DNA from: Flavobacteriaceae bacterium
GTDB lineage: Bacteria > Bacteroidota > Bacteroidia > Flavobacteriales > Flavobacteriaceae
DNA length: 6,088 bases
Reading direction: 5' to 3'
NCBI GenBank assembly: GCA_947377425.1
Contig: CANCFZ010000141.1
Coordinates: forward strand, 1 to 6,088
Shown: positions 1 through 6,088 of the stretch, one piece after another
Layout: each line of letters starts with the position of its first letter
Position numbering within the stretch: the first letter of the stretch is position 1
Translations under genes and position numbers: made by a program
Notes under the pieces: model-generated
The model's input: the letters and a program-made list of their open reading frames with translations, nothing else
Told to the model about the DNA's origin: nothing
The model's database searches: none

Positions 1-1595
1 CGCAACGGAATCACAGCCCATCGAGGGCGTGAATTGAGCTCATAACCGAGTTCGTAAACGGCTTTTTCGAGGATGCAATATTTGAGTAAAAAGTTAATTT
101 CGTGGCTGTAACCAATGTTTAAATTACCCGATTGGGCTTTCTCAATATAAGTTTCAAGGAAGGCTCCTACTAAATATTTAAATAATAATTCTCCTGCTTT
201 GAAGAGCTCTTCTTGCTCAAACGGATATTTATCGGCGTTGTTGAAAATGGTGGCGTAAATGGCATAATGAAACGAACGGAACATTCCGGCAACGTCTTTA
301 AGTGGCGGTTGTTTTACCTTTCTATCGCGGATGGTGCTTTCGGGTTCGCCTTCAAAATCAAGAAGATAGAAATCATCGCCATTGACCAACACTTGTCCGA
401 GATGAAAATCGCCATGAATTCGGATGCGTTCGGATTTCATTTTGGTCCAATCGAAATCTACAAAATGTTTACGAATTAGTTTTTTGTTTTCGAGGAATTG
501 ATGTGCTAAATCGAGCGCCATTCCGTCGAGTTTGTGCAAACTGTTTTCGATAATATTTAATCTATTTTGGAATTGATATAGCAAACGGTTTTTTAACCAA
601 ACGGTGTAATCGCCGTTGTAGGTTGTAGGCGTAAATGCAGTTTCGTGAATATCGCTTCCTAGTGCAATGTGCATTTCGGCTGTTCGCAATGCTAATGTTT
701 GCACTCTTAAAAACAAACTCAAACCTACCCAGTCGATTATTTCGGGTGGAATTTCGTTTATTTTTAATCGCTTGAATAATTCAACATTTGGAAGTTTGTC
801 GATTTTGATTTTCTTTCTAGAAAGGTTATCAAAAACGCCGTCCATTTGTTCTAACATAAACTTCCAAGCATCGCCTTGATTGGGCACCAATTCTTGCATT
901 AATCCCAGGGTGATATTGCCTTCAGACAATGCTAAATTGATACTTCCGGTATAGGCTGGCGTATTTTCATAGTGCATTCTTTCAGTAAGAAAACGGCTGA
1001 TTTCATAGTCAGGATTGGTGCTAACATAAATACGTCGGAAGATTTTTAACACAAAAGCATCGTTATAAATTATGGATGTATTACTTTGTTCCACACCCAT
1101 AAATTTTGATGATTTATATTCTTTATCAACCAAATTAGAGCCTTTATGAAAAACCAATTTCAATTCCTTATTTTGTGTAGATTGAGCGATATTATCAAAA
1201 AGCAACTTTCTAAAATCGTCTTGATGCAAGGCGTCAACCAAATAACCATCTATTTTTCCGAACTTGGCTGGAGCAATAATGGTGTTGGTATCAAGCTCGG
1301 CAGTAGTCATAAAAGCGACAGGCATAAAATAGTGTTGAAAAAAAGCTTCCTTGAAATTCACTTCCAATAAAACGCCATAATAGGTGTTCTTTTCAGAATT
1401 AATTTTGAAATGATCAACGACTTCAATATACTTTAAGGTGCTTGCTTTTCCACCATACCATCTCTTGTTGATGATGTAGTTTTCTAAGATATCAGATGAA
1501 AATATTTTAATAAATTCATCGTCTTTGAAGGCATCTTTCCATTCATTTTTGAAAACAAATGGAGCTGAAAAAGTTTCTTGATTATCGTTTTTCAT
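1..1595 (-). CDS. mak: Maltokinase (Pep2/Mak-like, GlgE pathway), 3' end cut by the window edge
   Basis: The reverse strand reads openly from an ATG at 1595-1593 to the window edge (531 codons, no stop reached). The product should be a cytoplasmic kinase that phosphorylates maltose with ATP to maltose-1-phosphate, the donor used by GlgE. Visible features: the N-terminal cap motif RWYGGKA (residues 45-51); VLKIFRR with the probable ATP-binding Lys184, followed by NPDYEISRFL; the aminoglycoside-phosphotransferase-type catalytic loop RIHGDFHLGQVL (H394, D396); and the metal-binding DFEGEP (413-418). The last visible residues (YELNSRPRWAVIPL) resemble the usual C-terminus of TreS-linked maltokinases, so probably only a few codons are missing. 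In many bacteria this kinase is fused behind TreS; here it starts on its own, 36 nt after the glgE stop, so the two are probably cotranscribed. No Shine-Dalgarno is seen. The symbol is by homology to the actinobacterial enzyme. The codons toward the 3' end are richer in G and C than those at the start. Confidence 0.9.
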   Translation of the reverse strand, partial: MKNDNQETFSAPFVFKNEWKDAFKDDEFIKIFSSDILENYIINKRWYGGKASTLKYIEVVDHFKINSEKNTYYGVLLEVNFKEAFFQHYFMPVAFMTTAELDTNTIIAPAKFGKIDGYLVDALHQDDFRKLLFDNIAQSTQNKELKLVFHKGSNLVDKEYKSSKFMGVEQSNTSIIYNDAFVLKIFRRIYVSTNPDYEISRFLTERMHYENTPAYTGSINLALSEGNITLGLMQELVPNQGDAWKFMLEQMDGVFDNLSRKKIKIDKLPNVELFKRLKINEIPPEIIDWVGLSLFLRVQTLALRTAEMHIALGSDIHETAFTPTTYNGDYTVWLKNRLLYQFQNRLNIIENSLHKLDGMALDLAHQFLENKKLIRKHFVDFDWTKMKSERIRIHGDFHLGQVLVNGDDFYLLDFEGEPESTIRDRKVKQPPLKDVAGMFRSFHYAIYATIFNNADKYPFEQEELFKAGELLFKYLVGAFLETYIEKAQSGNLNIGYSHEINFLLKYCILEKAVYELGYELNSRPRWAVIPL

Positions 1596-1631
1596 GGTAA
1601 GAGGTTTTATGCTTGTTTGGTTGTTGTTATT

Positions 1632-3572
1632 CTATTTCTGAATTTTAAATAGATGGAATGGCAAGGTTGGATGCAATTCGACAAAATTCCATTCTTTATC
1701 CCAAATGTAACTATTTCCGGTGATTAAATCAATGACATTTACTGGATGTCCTGCATTAATTCCAAGTGACTGCAACGGCAACCTAACCATAGCTTGTTTA
1801 GCATAATAAGCATCTAAACTGGCAATCATTAAAGTTTCATTTTCTTTGTTATCGTCAAATTTATAGAAAGCAATAACTTGGTCATTATCGGTATCACAAA
1901 ACTCAATATTGTTTGTTTGTTGCAATGATATTTGCTCTTTTCTAATTTGATTTATCTTAGCAATTAAGAGTGTGATTTTGTTTTCTTTGTTCCAATCCCA
2001 AAGGCGAATTTGGTATTTTTCGCTGTCCATATATTCTTCTTTTCCTGGTAATGCATCAGAAACCATGTATTCGAATATTGGTCCATAAATCCCAACAGAA
2101 GAACTTAATGTAGCTGCCAGAAAATACTTTTGTAAATGAGTACTTTCGTTTGCTCCTTGCAATGGAAAAGGGTTAATATCGGGAGTATTTGGCCAAAAGT
2201 TTGGACGGAAAAATTCCTTTTGATTGGTTTGTGTAAGTTCGGTTAAATACTCTTGTAATTCTGCTTTAGTATTTCGCCAAGTGTAATAAGAATACGATTG
2301 TGTGAAACCTTGTTTAGCTAACTCGTGCATAATTTTTGGACGCGTGAAAGCTTCTGCTAAGAACAATACATCTGGATGTTTTTTCTTTATTTCGGCAATT
2401 AACCAACCCCAAAAATAGAACGGTTTTGTATGAGGATTATCAACACGAAACACTTTAATTCCGCATTCTTCAACCCAAAATAAAGCACAATCTAACAACT
2501 CTTTCCATAGGTTTTTCCAGTCGTCACTTTCAAAGTAAATAGGTAAAATATCTTGGTATTTTTTTGGGGGATTTTCAGCATATTGCACTGTTCCATCAGG
2601 GCGCCATTTAAACCATTGTGGAAATTCTTTTACATAAGGATGATCAGGTGCTGCTTGAAGTGCAAAGTCCATTGCGATTTCAATTCCGAACTCTTTGGCT
2701 GTATTCACCATCGATTTAAAATCATCAATAGTTCCCAATTCAGGATGAATAGATTTGTGACCGCCATATTGCGAACCAATTCCCCAAGGCGAACCAACAT
2801 CTCCAAGATTAGCATCAGTTGCGTTATTTTTTCCTTTACGGTTTACTTCTCCAATTGGATGCACTGGTGGGAAATATAAAGTATCAAATCCCATTTTAGC
2901 CACACGAGGTAATAATTTTTCACAGTCTTTAAAAGTTCCGTGCTTACCTTCTTCACTTGAAGCCGAACGAGGAAAAAACTCGTACCAAGTACTGAATAAC
3001 GCCTTTTGTCTATCAACATAAACTTTTAGTTCTTGAGTTTGATTGGCTAAAAATTTGGAAGGATTTTGTTTGAAGATACTTTTTAATTTGTCTGAAACTG
3101 CTTCTATTATAGCTTTATCATAACTAGCTTCATTTGAAAATAAATCAATAACTTCATTCAAATATTTTTTATCTGAAGGAGAAACTTTAGATATTAAAGG
3201 TTTTATGTACTCTACTCCTTCTAATAATTCCGATTTTACGTGTTGATTATCATTGATTTTTTTACCAATTCCATAGTGCCAATTCAAGGCATAATCAATC
3301 CAAGCTTCTACAAAATAAGAATAATATCCTTGTTTTTCAACTAAAAAAGTAGCTTCAAAAGCATCATTTGTCAAAGTATTCATTCTAACTTCAGACCATT
3401 TTTTATCTTTTTCAAATTTATATTGAACGACAGCTTCCATAACATCATGTCCGTCAGAAATTATATCTGCTGTGACATTAACTTTTTGACCTACAATTCT
3501 TTTTATAAAAAATGCCCCATTGTCTAATTGAGGCAATATATTTTCAATTATTACGCGTTTTTGATTTTGCAT
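1632..3572 (-). CDS. glgE: Alpha-1,4-glucan:maltose-1-phosphate maltosyltransferase GlgE
   Basis: This 646-residue protein has the usual GlgE length. GlgE is a GH13-family cytoplasmic enzyme that extends alpha-1,4-glucan chains by transferring maltosyl units from maltose-1-phosphate. An N-terminal beta-sandwich and helical insert region (about 1-190) precede the (beta/alpha)8 catalytic domain, which opens with the GlgE signature FFPRSAS (Arg202) and continues through FPPVHPIGE and GSPWGIGS (260-267). The nucleophile is predicted as D378 in FRVDNPHTKP and the acid/base as E407 in FLAEAFTRP. Their 29-residue spacing matches the actinobacterial enzyme (D394/E423, from memory). A further conserved Asp lies at 465 in NTPD. 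A beta-domain ends the protein (about 560-646). The ATG at 3572 is preceded by an A-rich stretch (AAAGTTAAA) with no Shine-Dalgarno, as is common in Bacteroidetes. It is the first gene of the leftward unit with the maltokinase and is divergent from the hydrolase gene. All catalytic residues look intact. Confidence 0.96.
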   Translation of the reverse strand: MQNQKRVIIENILPQLDNGAFFIKRIVGQKVNVTADIISDGHDVMEAVVQYKFEKDKKWSEVRMNTLTNDAFEATFLVEKQGYYSYFVEAWIDYALNWHYGIGKKINDNQHVKSELLEGVEYIKPLISKVSPSDKKYLNEVIDLFSNEASYDKAIIEAVSDKLKSIFKQNPSKFLANQTQELKVYVDRQKALFSTWYEFFPRSASSEEGKHGTFKDCEKLLPRVAKMGFDTLYFPPVHPIGEVNRKGKNNATDANLGDVGSPWGIGSQYGGHKSIHPELGTIDDFKSMVNTAKEFGIEIAMDFALQAAPDHPYVKEFPQWFKWRPDGTVQYAENPPKKYQDILPIYFESDDWKNLWKELLDCALFWVEECGIKVFRVDNPHTKPFYFWGWLIAEIKKKHPDVLFLAEAFTRPKIMHELAKQGFTQSYSYYTWRNTKAELQEYLTELTQTNQKEFFRPNFWPNTPDINPFPLQGANESTHLQKYFLAATLSSSVGIYGPIFEYMVSDALPGKEEYMDSEKYQIRLWDWNKENKITLLIAKINQIRKEQISLQQTNNIEFCDTDNDQVIAFYKFDDNKENETLMIASLDAYYAKQAMVRLPLQSLGINAGHPVNVIDLITGNSYIWDKEWNFVELHPTLPFHLFKIQK

Positions 3573-3648
3573 TTTAACTTTAATTTAATGATGTCTAATG
3601 TATAAAAAAAACACAAATTAAAGTAACTTGCATTAAAAATTTATTAAA
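3573..3648. promoter_or_regulatory. Divergent intergenic region between glgE and the hydrolase cluster
   Basis: These 76 bp separate two start codons pointing away from each other, so promoters for both the glgE unit (leftward) and the hydrolase-nth-2H unit (rightward) should lie here, possibly extending into the 5' ends of the genes. The sequence is very AT-rich and includes a run of eight A at 3604-3611. I searched for the Bacteroidetes promoter pattern (TTG near -33, TAnnTTTG near -7) and found only imperfect -7 matches, such as TTAATTTG on the minus strand and TAACTTTA on the plus strand, with no properly spaced TTG. Exact promoters are therefore not assigned. Confidence 0.5.
3577..3624. 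repeat. Perfect 10-bp inverted repeat, possible operator
   Basis: ACTTTAATTT at 3577-3586 is the exact reverse complement of AAATTAAAGT at 3615-3624, with 28 bp between the arms. The centre-to-centre distance is 38 bp and the midpoint lies close to the middle of the divergent region. Such an arrangement could be a pair of regulator half-sites or a long-looped hairpin. Because the region is nearly all A and T, a chance match is quite possible. No regulator gene lies in the window. Confidence 0.3.
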
Positions 3649-4512
3649 ATGTCAAAAAATAAAGAAATACAAGCCCAAACATTGAAAATTCCGAAGATGA
3701 TATTGATAACCGCTAAATTATTAGAGGTAATTTCATCAAAATTAGTAACGAAGTTTGTAGCAAAATTATTTACGACACCAATAAAACATAAAATTCCTAA
3801 ACGTGAATTTCAAATGGATAAAGAAAGCGTTCAGGAAAGTGTTTTCGTCTCTTCAATAAATAAAGAAATTGTAGTCTACCATTATGGAAAAAGTGACAAG
3901 AAAATTTTACTGGTACATGGTTGGTCTGGTAGAGGAACACAGTTAGTTAAAATTGCAGATGAATTAGTAAATTTAGGATATTCAACGATAAGTTTTGACG
4001 CACCTGCTCATGGAAAATCCAAAGGAAATTCATCAATAATGATTGAGTTTATTGCTTCCATTTTGGAATTAGAAAAACAATTTGGATCATTTGAATTCGC
4101 TATTGGTCATTCACTTGGAGGAATGTCTATTTTGAATGCAATTAGAGAAAATCTGAAAGTCAAAAAAGCAGTAATCATTGGAAATGGGGATATCATTCAA
4201 GATATTATTGATGATTTTATTTTGAAGTTAAAATTAAAATCCGAAATTGGCATCAAATTAAGAGATTATTTTGAGGGAAAATATAAGGTTAAGATGGATT
4301 ATTACTCTGCTTCAAATGCTGCTAAAGAAGTTTCAATTCCTGTACTAATTATTCACGATGAAAACGATGAAGATGTTAATGTAAAAGCATCTTATAACAT
4401 TAAAGAAAACTTAAATATTTCAGAATTGATGATTACTAAAAATTTAGGTCATCGAAAAATTTTAGGAAATACAGAAGTTATAAAACGAATTGTTGAATAT
4501 ATAAAGCAATAA
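3649..4512 (+). CDS. Alpha/beta hydrolase, substrate unknown
   Basis: This 287-residue protein belongs to the alpha/beta-hydrolase superfamily of serine hydrolases (esterase, lipase or thioesterase type). The core shows LLVHGWSG (H90-G91, oxyanion-hole strand end), FDAPAHGKS, the nucleophile elbow GHSLGG with Ser155, the acid strand IHDENDEDV with D240 as the likely triad Asp, and LGHRKIL with His268. The triad is therefore complete. The first 45 or so residues form a lysine-rich amphipathic stretch (IPKMILITAKLLEVISSKL) ending in LFTTPIKHKIPKRE. It has no signal-peptide cleavage site and could be a cap or a loose membrane contact. The start is the first ATG after the divergent region, with an A/T-only upstream stretch and no Shine-Dalgarno. 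The stop lies 2 bp before nth, so the two genes are almost certainly cotranscribed. Nothing in the sequence identifies the substrate. Confidence 0.88.
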   Translation: MSKNKEIQAQTLKIPKMILITAKLLEVISSKLVTKFVAKLFTTPIKHKIPKREFQMDKESVQESVFVSSINKEIVVYHYGKSDKKILLVHGWSGRGTQLVKIADELVNLGYSTISFDAPAHGKSKGNSSIMIEFIASILELEKQFGSFEFAIGHSLGGMSILNAIRENLKVKKAVIIGNGDIIQDIIDDFILKLKLKSEIGIKLRDYFEGKYKVKMDYYSASNAAKEVSIPVLIIHDENDEDVNVKASYNIKENLNISELMITKNLGHRKILGNTEVIKRIVEYIKQ

Positions 4513-4514
4513 TT

Positions 4515-5159
4515 ATGGACTTATTTGAAAACACAAATAATTGGACTGAAAAATTACAACCATTAATTGATAAATATAAAGGTAAAAAGCATCCTTTAAA
4601 TTATGTGAATTTATATCAATTGATGGTAGCCGTTATTTTATCTGCACAAGATTCTGATGCCAATGTTAACAAAATTTCACCTGCTTTTTTTGAGCAGTTT
4701 CCGAATTTAGAAACATTATCATCTGCGACTGTTGAAGATTTAATTCCGTATGTAAGTAAAGTTAGAAACTTCAACACTAAAGCAAGTTGGCTAATTGAAA
4801 TTGCTCAAACTTTAAAAAGCAATATAAATATTCCAACCAATCTTAATGACTTAATTGCATTAAAAGGAATTGGAAGAAAATCTGCAAATGTTATAATGCG
4901 AGAAATGAAAGTTACAGCTAAAGGCATAATCGCAGATTTACATGTTATAAGAGTTGCACCAAGAATTGGTCTTTGTGACGAAGCTAAAGATGGAAACAAA
5001 ATTGAAAAGCATTTAATGCAACTATTACCGAAAGAAATTTGGGGAGAAATTGGAATGGCGATTTCTTTTTTAGGAAGAGAAATTTGTCGACCAACAAATC
5101 CTAAATGTTTTGATTGTCCAATTCAAAATGATTGCTCTTACCCTTTAAAAACTGTTTAA
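4515..5159 (+). CDS. nth: Endonuclease III (DNA glycosylase/AP lyase)
   Basis: This 214-residue protein has the usual Nth length. It starts base-excision repair by removing oxidised pyrimidines and cutting the abasic site by beta-elimination. Visible parts: the N-terminal LMVAVILSAQDSD, equivalent to the LLSAQ(T/A)TD helix of the family; the helix-hairpin-helix LKGIGRKSANV with catalytic Lys122; the catalytic Asp141 in IADLHVIRV; and a complete [4Fe-4S] ligand set Cys-X6-Cys-X2-Cys-X5-Cys (C191, C198, C201, C207) at the C-terminus. The motifs around the catalytic Asp (ADLH for the common VDTH) and in SAQDSD depart from the E. coli enzyme but keep the essential residues. This is probably a lineage variant and not a loss of function. 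The gene starts 2 bp after the hydrolase stop and ends 10 bp before the 2H-protein gene. No separate promoter is visible. Confidence 0.95.
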   Translation: MDLFENTNNWTEKLQPLIDKYKGKKHPLNYVNLYQLMVAVILSAQDSDANVNKISPAFFEQFPNLETLSSATVEDLIPYVSKVRNFNTKASWLIEIAQTLKSNINIPTNLNDLIALKGIGRKSANVIMREMKVTAKGIIADLHVIRVAPRIGLCDEAKDGNKIEKHLMQLLPKEIWGEIGMAISFLGREICRPTNPKCFDCPIQNDCSYPLKTV

Positions 5160-5169
5160 GTTTTTTATT

Positions 5170-5700
5170 ATGAAACAAATACCTCTTTATTCTTTAGTCA
5201 TTTTCCCAACTATTGAACAGATAATTTTAATAAAATCTTTTAAGAAAACATTGCAAGATAAGATTAGTTGGTATGGAAGTGCGAATTCAAATGCTGATAT
5301 AACATTAATTAATCTAGAAAATGAGCTTACTTTCGGGCTATACATAGATCAAATAAAAGATTTTTGTACAACTATTAATTCTCAAAAAGTTAGATTCAAT
5401 TCTTTTAGTTCTTTCGGTTATTCAACTTTTTTTATTTCACCTGATGAAAAATCTCAACAATATCTTAATAATATTATTATTGATATACATAAATCAATAG
5501 GTTTTGATATTAAAAGTGCTCATGCTCACATGACTATTGCTAGAGGATTAAATGAAGAAAGAATGAATAAAACTAAAGAAGTATTTAGCACTACTGAAAT
5601 TAATTTTGAATTTATCTGTGATTGTATTCATATTAGAAAATTCAATAAAAAAACAAAACAATATTCAGATATTGTAGATATACTACATTTCAGTTGCTAA
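5170..5700 (+). CDS. 2H phosphoesterase / 2'-5' RNA ligase-like protein with altered first HxT motif
   Basis: This 176-residue protein resembles the 2'-5' RNA ligase (LigT-like) branch of the 2H phosphoesterases. Members act on 2',3'-cyclic phosphates or 2'-5' links in RNA or nucleotides, using two HxT/S motifs about 80 residues apart. The fold order is visible: first strand YSLVIFP (7-13), then SWYGSANSNADITLINL, then central strands, then SAHAHMTIARGL. The second motif is intact (His120-Met-Thr122), but the first reads Asp43-Ile-Thr45 where His is expected. No histidine occurs before residue 107, so the missing residue is not simply shifted. The codon is GAT, one base from CAT. The protein may be catalytically weak or inactive, or may only bind RNA or nucleotides. 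It is the last gene of the plus-strand cluster, 10 bp after nth, and is notably AT-rich. The family call is fairly sure; the activity is unknown. Confidence 0.75.
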   Translation: MKQIPLYSLVIFPTIEQIILIKSFKKTLQDKISWYGSANSNADITLINLENELTFGLYIDQIKDFCTTINSQKVRFNSFSSFGYSTFFISPDEKSQQYLNNIIIDIHKSIGFDIKSAHAHMTIARGLNEERMNKTKEVFSTTEINFEFICDCIHIRKFNKKTKQYSDIVDILHFSC

Positions 5701-5715
5701 AAATTATATATAACA

Positions 5716-5749
5716 AAACACCCTATTCAAATAAATGAATAGGGTGTTT
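5716..5749. terminator. Bidirectional intrinsic terminator between the 2H gene and the rRNA operon
   Basis: A perfect 14-bp stem (5716-5729 paired with 5736-5749) encloses a 6-nt loop (AATAAA). It starts 15 nt after the 2H-gene stop on the plus strand and 7 nt after the 3' end of 5S on the minus strand. On the minus strand the stem runs into GTTTTGTTAT, a usable U-rich tail; on the plus strand it is followed by TTTAAAAAG, a weaker tail. It therefore most likely ends the rRNA operon and may also end the rightward mRNA. Confidence 0.85.
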
Positions 5750-5756
5750 AAAAAGA

Positions 5757-5862
<106 letters not shown>

Positions 5863-5878
5863 AAGAGGTTTGCAAGGG

Positions 5879-5897
5879 TGACGTAATTTATACGTCA
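5879..5897. repeat. 7-bp hairpin in the 23S-5S spacer, near 5S
   Basis: TGACGTA (5879-5885) and TACGTCA (5891-5897) are perfect inverted repeats around a 5-nt loop (ATTTA). The hairpin ends 16 nt upstream of the 5S 5' end in the direction of transcription. A role in precursor processing is inferred from its position only. Confidence 0.5.
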
Positions 5898-5957
5898 ACA
5901 ATACATAATATCTTAACATACTGAGATAAAGAAAAAATAATTTAAAGAAAGATTCTC

Positions 5958-5979
5958 CCTCCCGATTTGCATCGGGAGG
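5958..5979. repeat. GC-rich 9-bp hairpin just after 23S
   Basis: CCTCCCGAT (5958-5966) and ATCGGGAGG (5971-5979) form a perfect 9-bp stem with a 4-nt loop, standing out in an AT-rich spacer. It begins about 9 nt past the estimated 23S 3' end. It has no good U-tract directly after it on the minus strand (GAGAATC follows), so a processing or folding role is more likely than termination. Confidence 0.6.
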
Positions 5980-5988
5980 AAAATTGCA

Positions 5989-6088
5989 CATAAACTTACG
6001 GGTTATTAGTACTACTCGACTATGACATTACTGCCTTTACATCTATAGCCTATCAACGTTGTCATCTCCAACGACCCTTAAAAGAAAT
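5989..6088 (-). rRNA. rrl: 23S ribosomal RNA, 3'-terminal fragment (about 100 nt)
   Basis: On the reverse strand, ACGTTGATAGGCTATAGATG, GTAAAGGCAGTAATG, GAGTAGTACTAATAACCCG and TAAG match the last part of 23S rRNA (E. coli equivalent: GTTGATAGGC ... GGTACTAATGAACCGTGAGG). The rest of the gene lies beyond the right window edge. The 3' end is placed at about 5989 by comparison with the E. coli end and may be wrong by several bases. 5S follows in the same direction. Confidence 0.93.

Larger units (their letters stand above)
5863..5988 (-). other. 23S-5S internal transcribed spacer
   Basis: About 126 nt of AT-rich sequence lie between the 23S 3' end and the 5S 5' end and should be removed from the precursor by RNases. 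No tRNA gene is present. It holds two clear hairpins, near 5879-5897 and 5958-5979. An open reading frame crosses this spacer and 5S on the minus strand but is not considered a gene. Confidence 0.8.

Noticed and set aside
213..479. 88-codon plus-strand open frame
   Set aside because: It is antisense to the conserved catalytic-loop region of the maltokinase; no recognisable protein features.
667..1370. Two plus-strand open frames (667-879 and 1146-1370)
   Set aside because: Both lie opposite well-conserved maltokinase coding sequence and show no domain or start context of their own.
2553..2879. 108-codon plus-strand open frame
   Set aside because: Antisense to the GlgE catalytic domain; composition is rich in Cys, Phe and Ile as expected from an antisense shadow.
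3573..3648. Bacteroidetes-type promoters (TTG / TAnnTTTG) in the divergent region
   Set aside because: Only imperfect -7-like matches were seen, with no correctly spaced -33 TTG, so no promoter position is claimed.
4805..4999. 64-codon minus-strand open frame
   Set aside because: Antisense to the helix-hairpin-helix and catalytic region of nth.
5909..5928. Imperfect inverted repeat TATCTTA / TGAGATA in the rRNA spacer
   Set aside because: Only five clean base pairs with a mismatch on the transcribed strand; not distinguishable from chance.

Overview
The window looks like a piece of chromosome from a flavobacterium-like member of the Bacteroidetes. Four things point there: AT-rich coding sequence, start codons preceded by A-rich stretches instead of Shine-Dalgarno sequences, the form of the rRNA ends, and the protein variants encoded. 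This assignment is inference from sequence character, not a database match.

Layout. Positions 1-3572 (minus strand) carry two genes of the GlgE alpha-glucan pathway, transcribed right to left: glgE (3572 to 1632), then a maltokinase gene (1595 down to the window edge, lacking only its extreme 3' end). Maltokinase makes maltose-1-phosphate and GlgE transfers its maltosyl unit to a growing alpha-1,4-glucan. The maltose source (trehalose synthase TreS) and the branching enzyme are not in the window; they may lie beyond position 1.

A 76-bp AT-rich divergent intergenic region (3573-3648) holds a perfect 10-bp inverted repeat. Rightward from it runs a compact plus-strand cluster: an alpha/beta hydrolase (3649-4512), endonuclease III nth (4515-5159, 2-bp gap) and a 2H phosphoesterase / 2'-5' RNA ligase-like protein (5170-5700, 10-bp gap). 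The spacing suggests one transcript, but no shared pathway is evident. In the last protein the first catalytic HxT motif reads DIT, so one of its two catalytic histidines appears to be lost.

From about 5716 to the end lies the 3' end of an rRNA operon on the minus strand: 3' part of 23S rRNA, a spacer of about 126 nt with two hairpins, 5S rRNA, then a perfect 14-bp-stem hairpin. The operon converges on the plus-strand cluster, so the hairpin can serve as a terminator for both sides.

I see no CRISPR array, insertion sequence, tRNA, prophage or defence gene. Most of the window is ordinary chromosome. The points most worth a second look are the H-to-D change in the 2H protein, the inverted repeat in the divergent region, and the change in base composition along the window.
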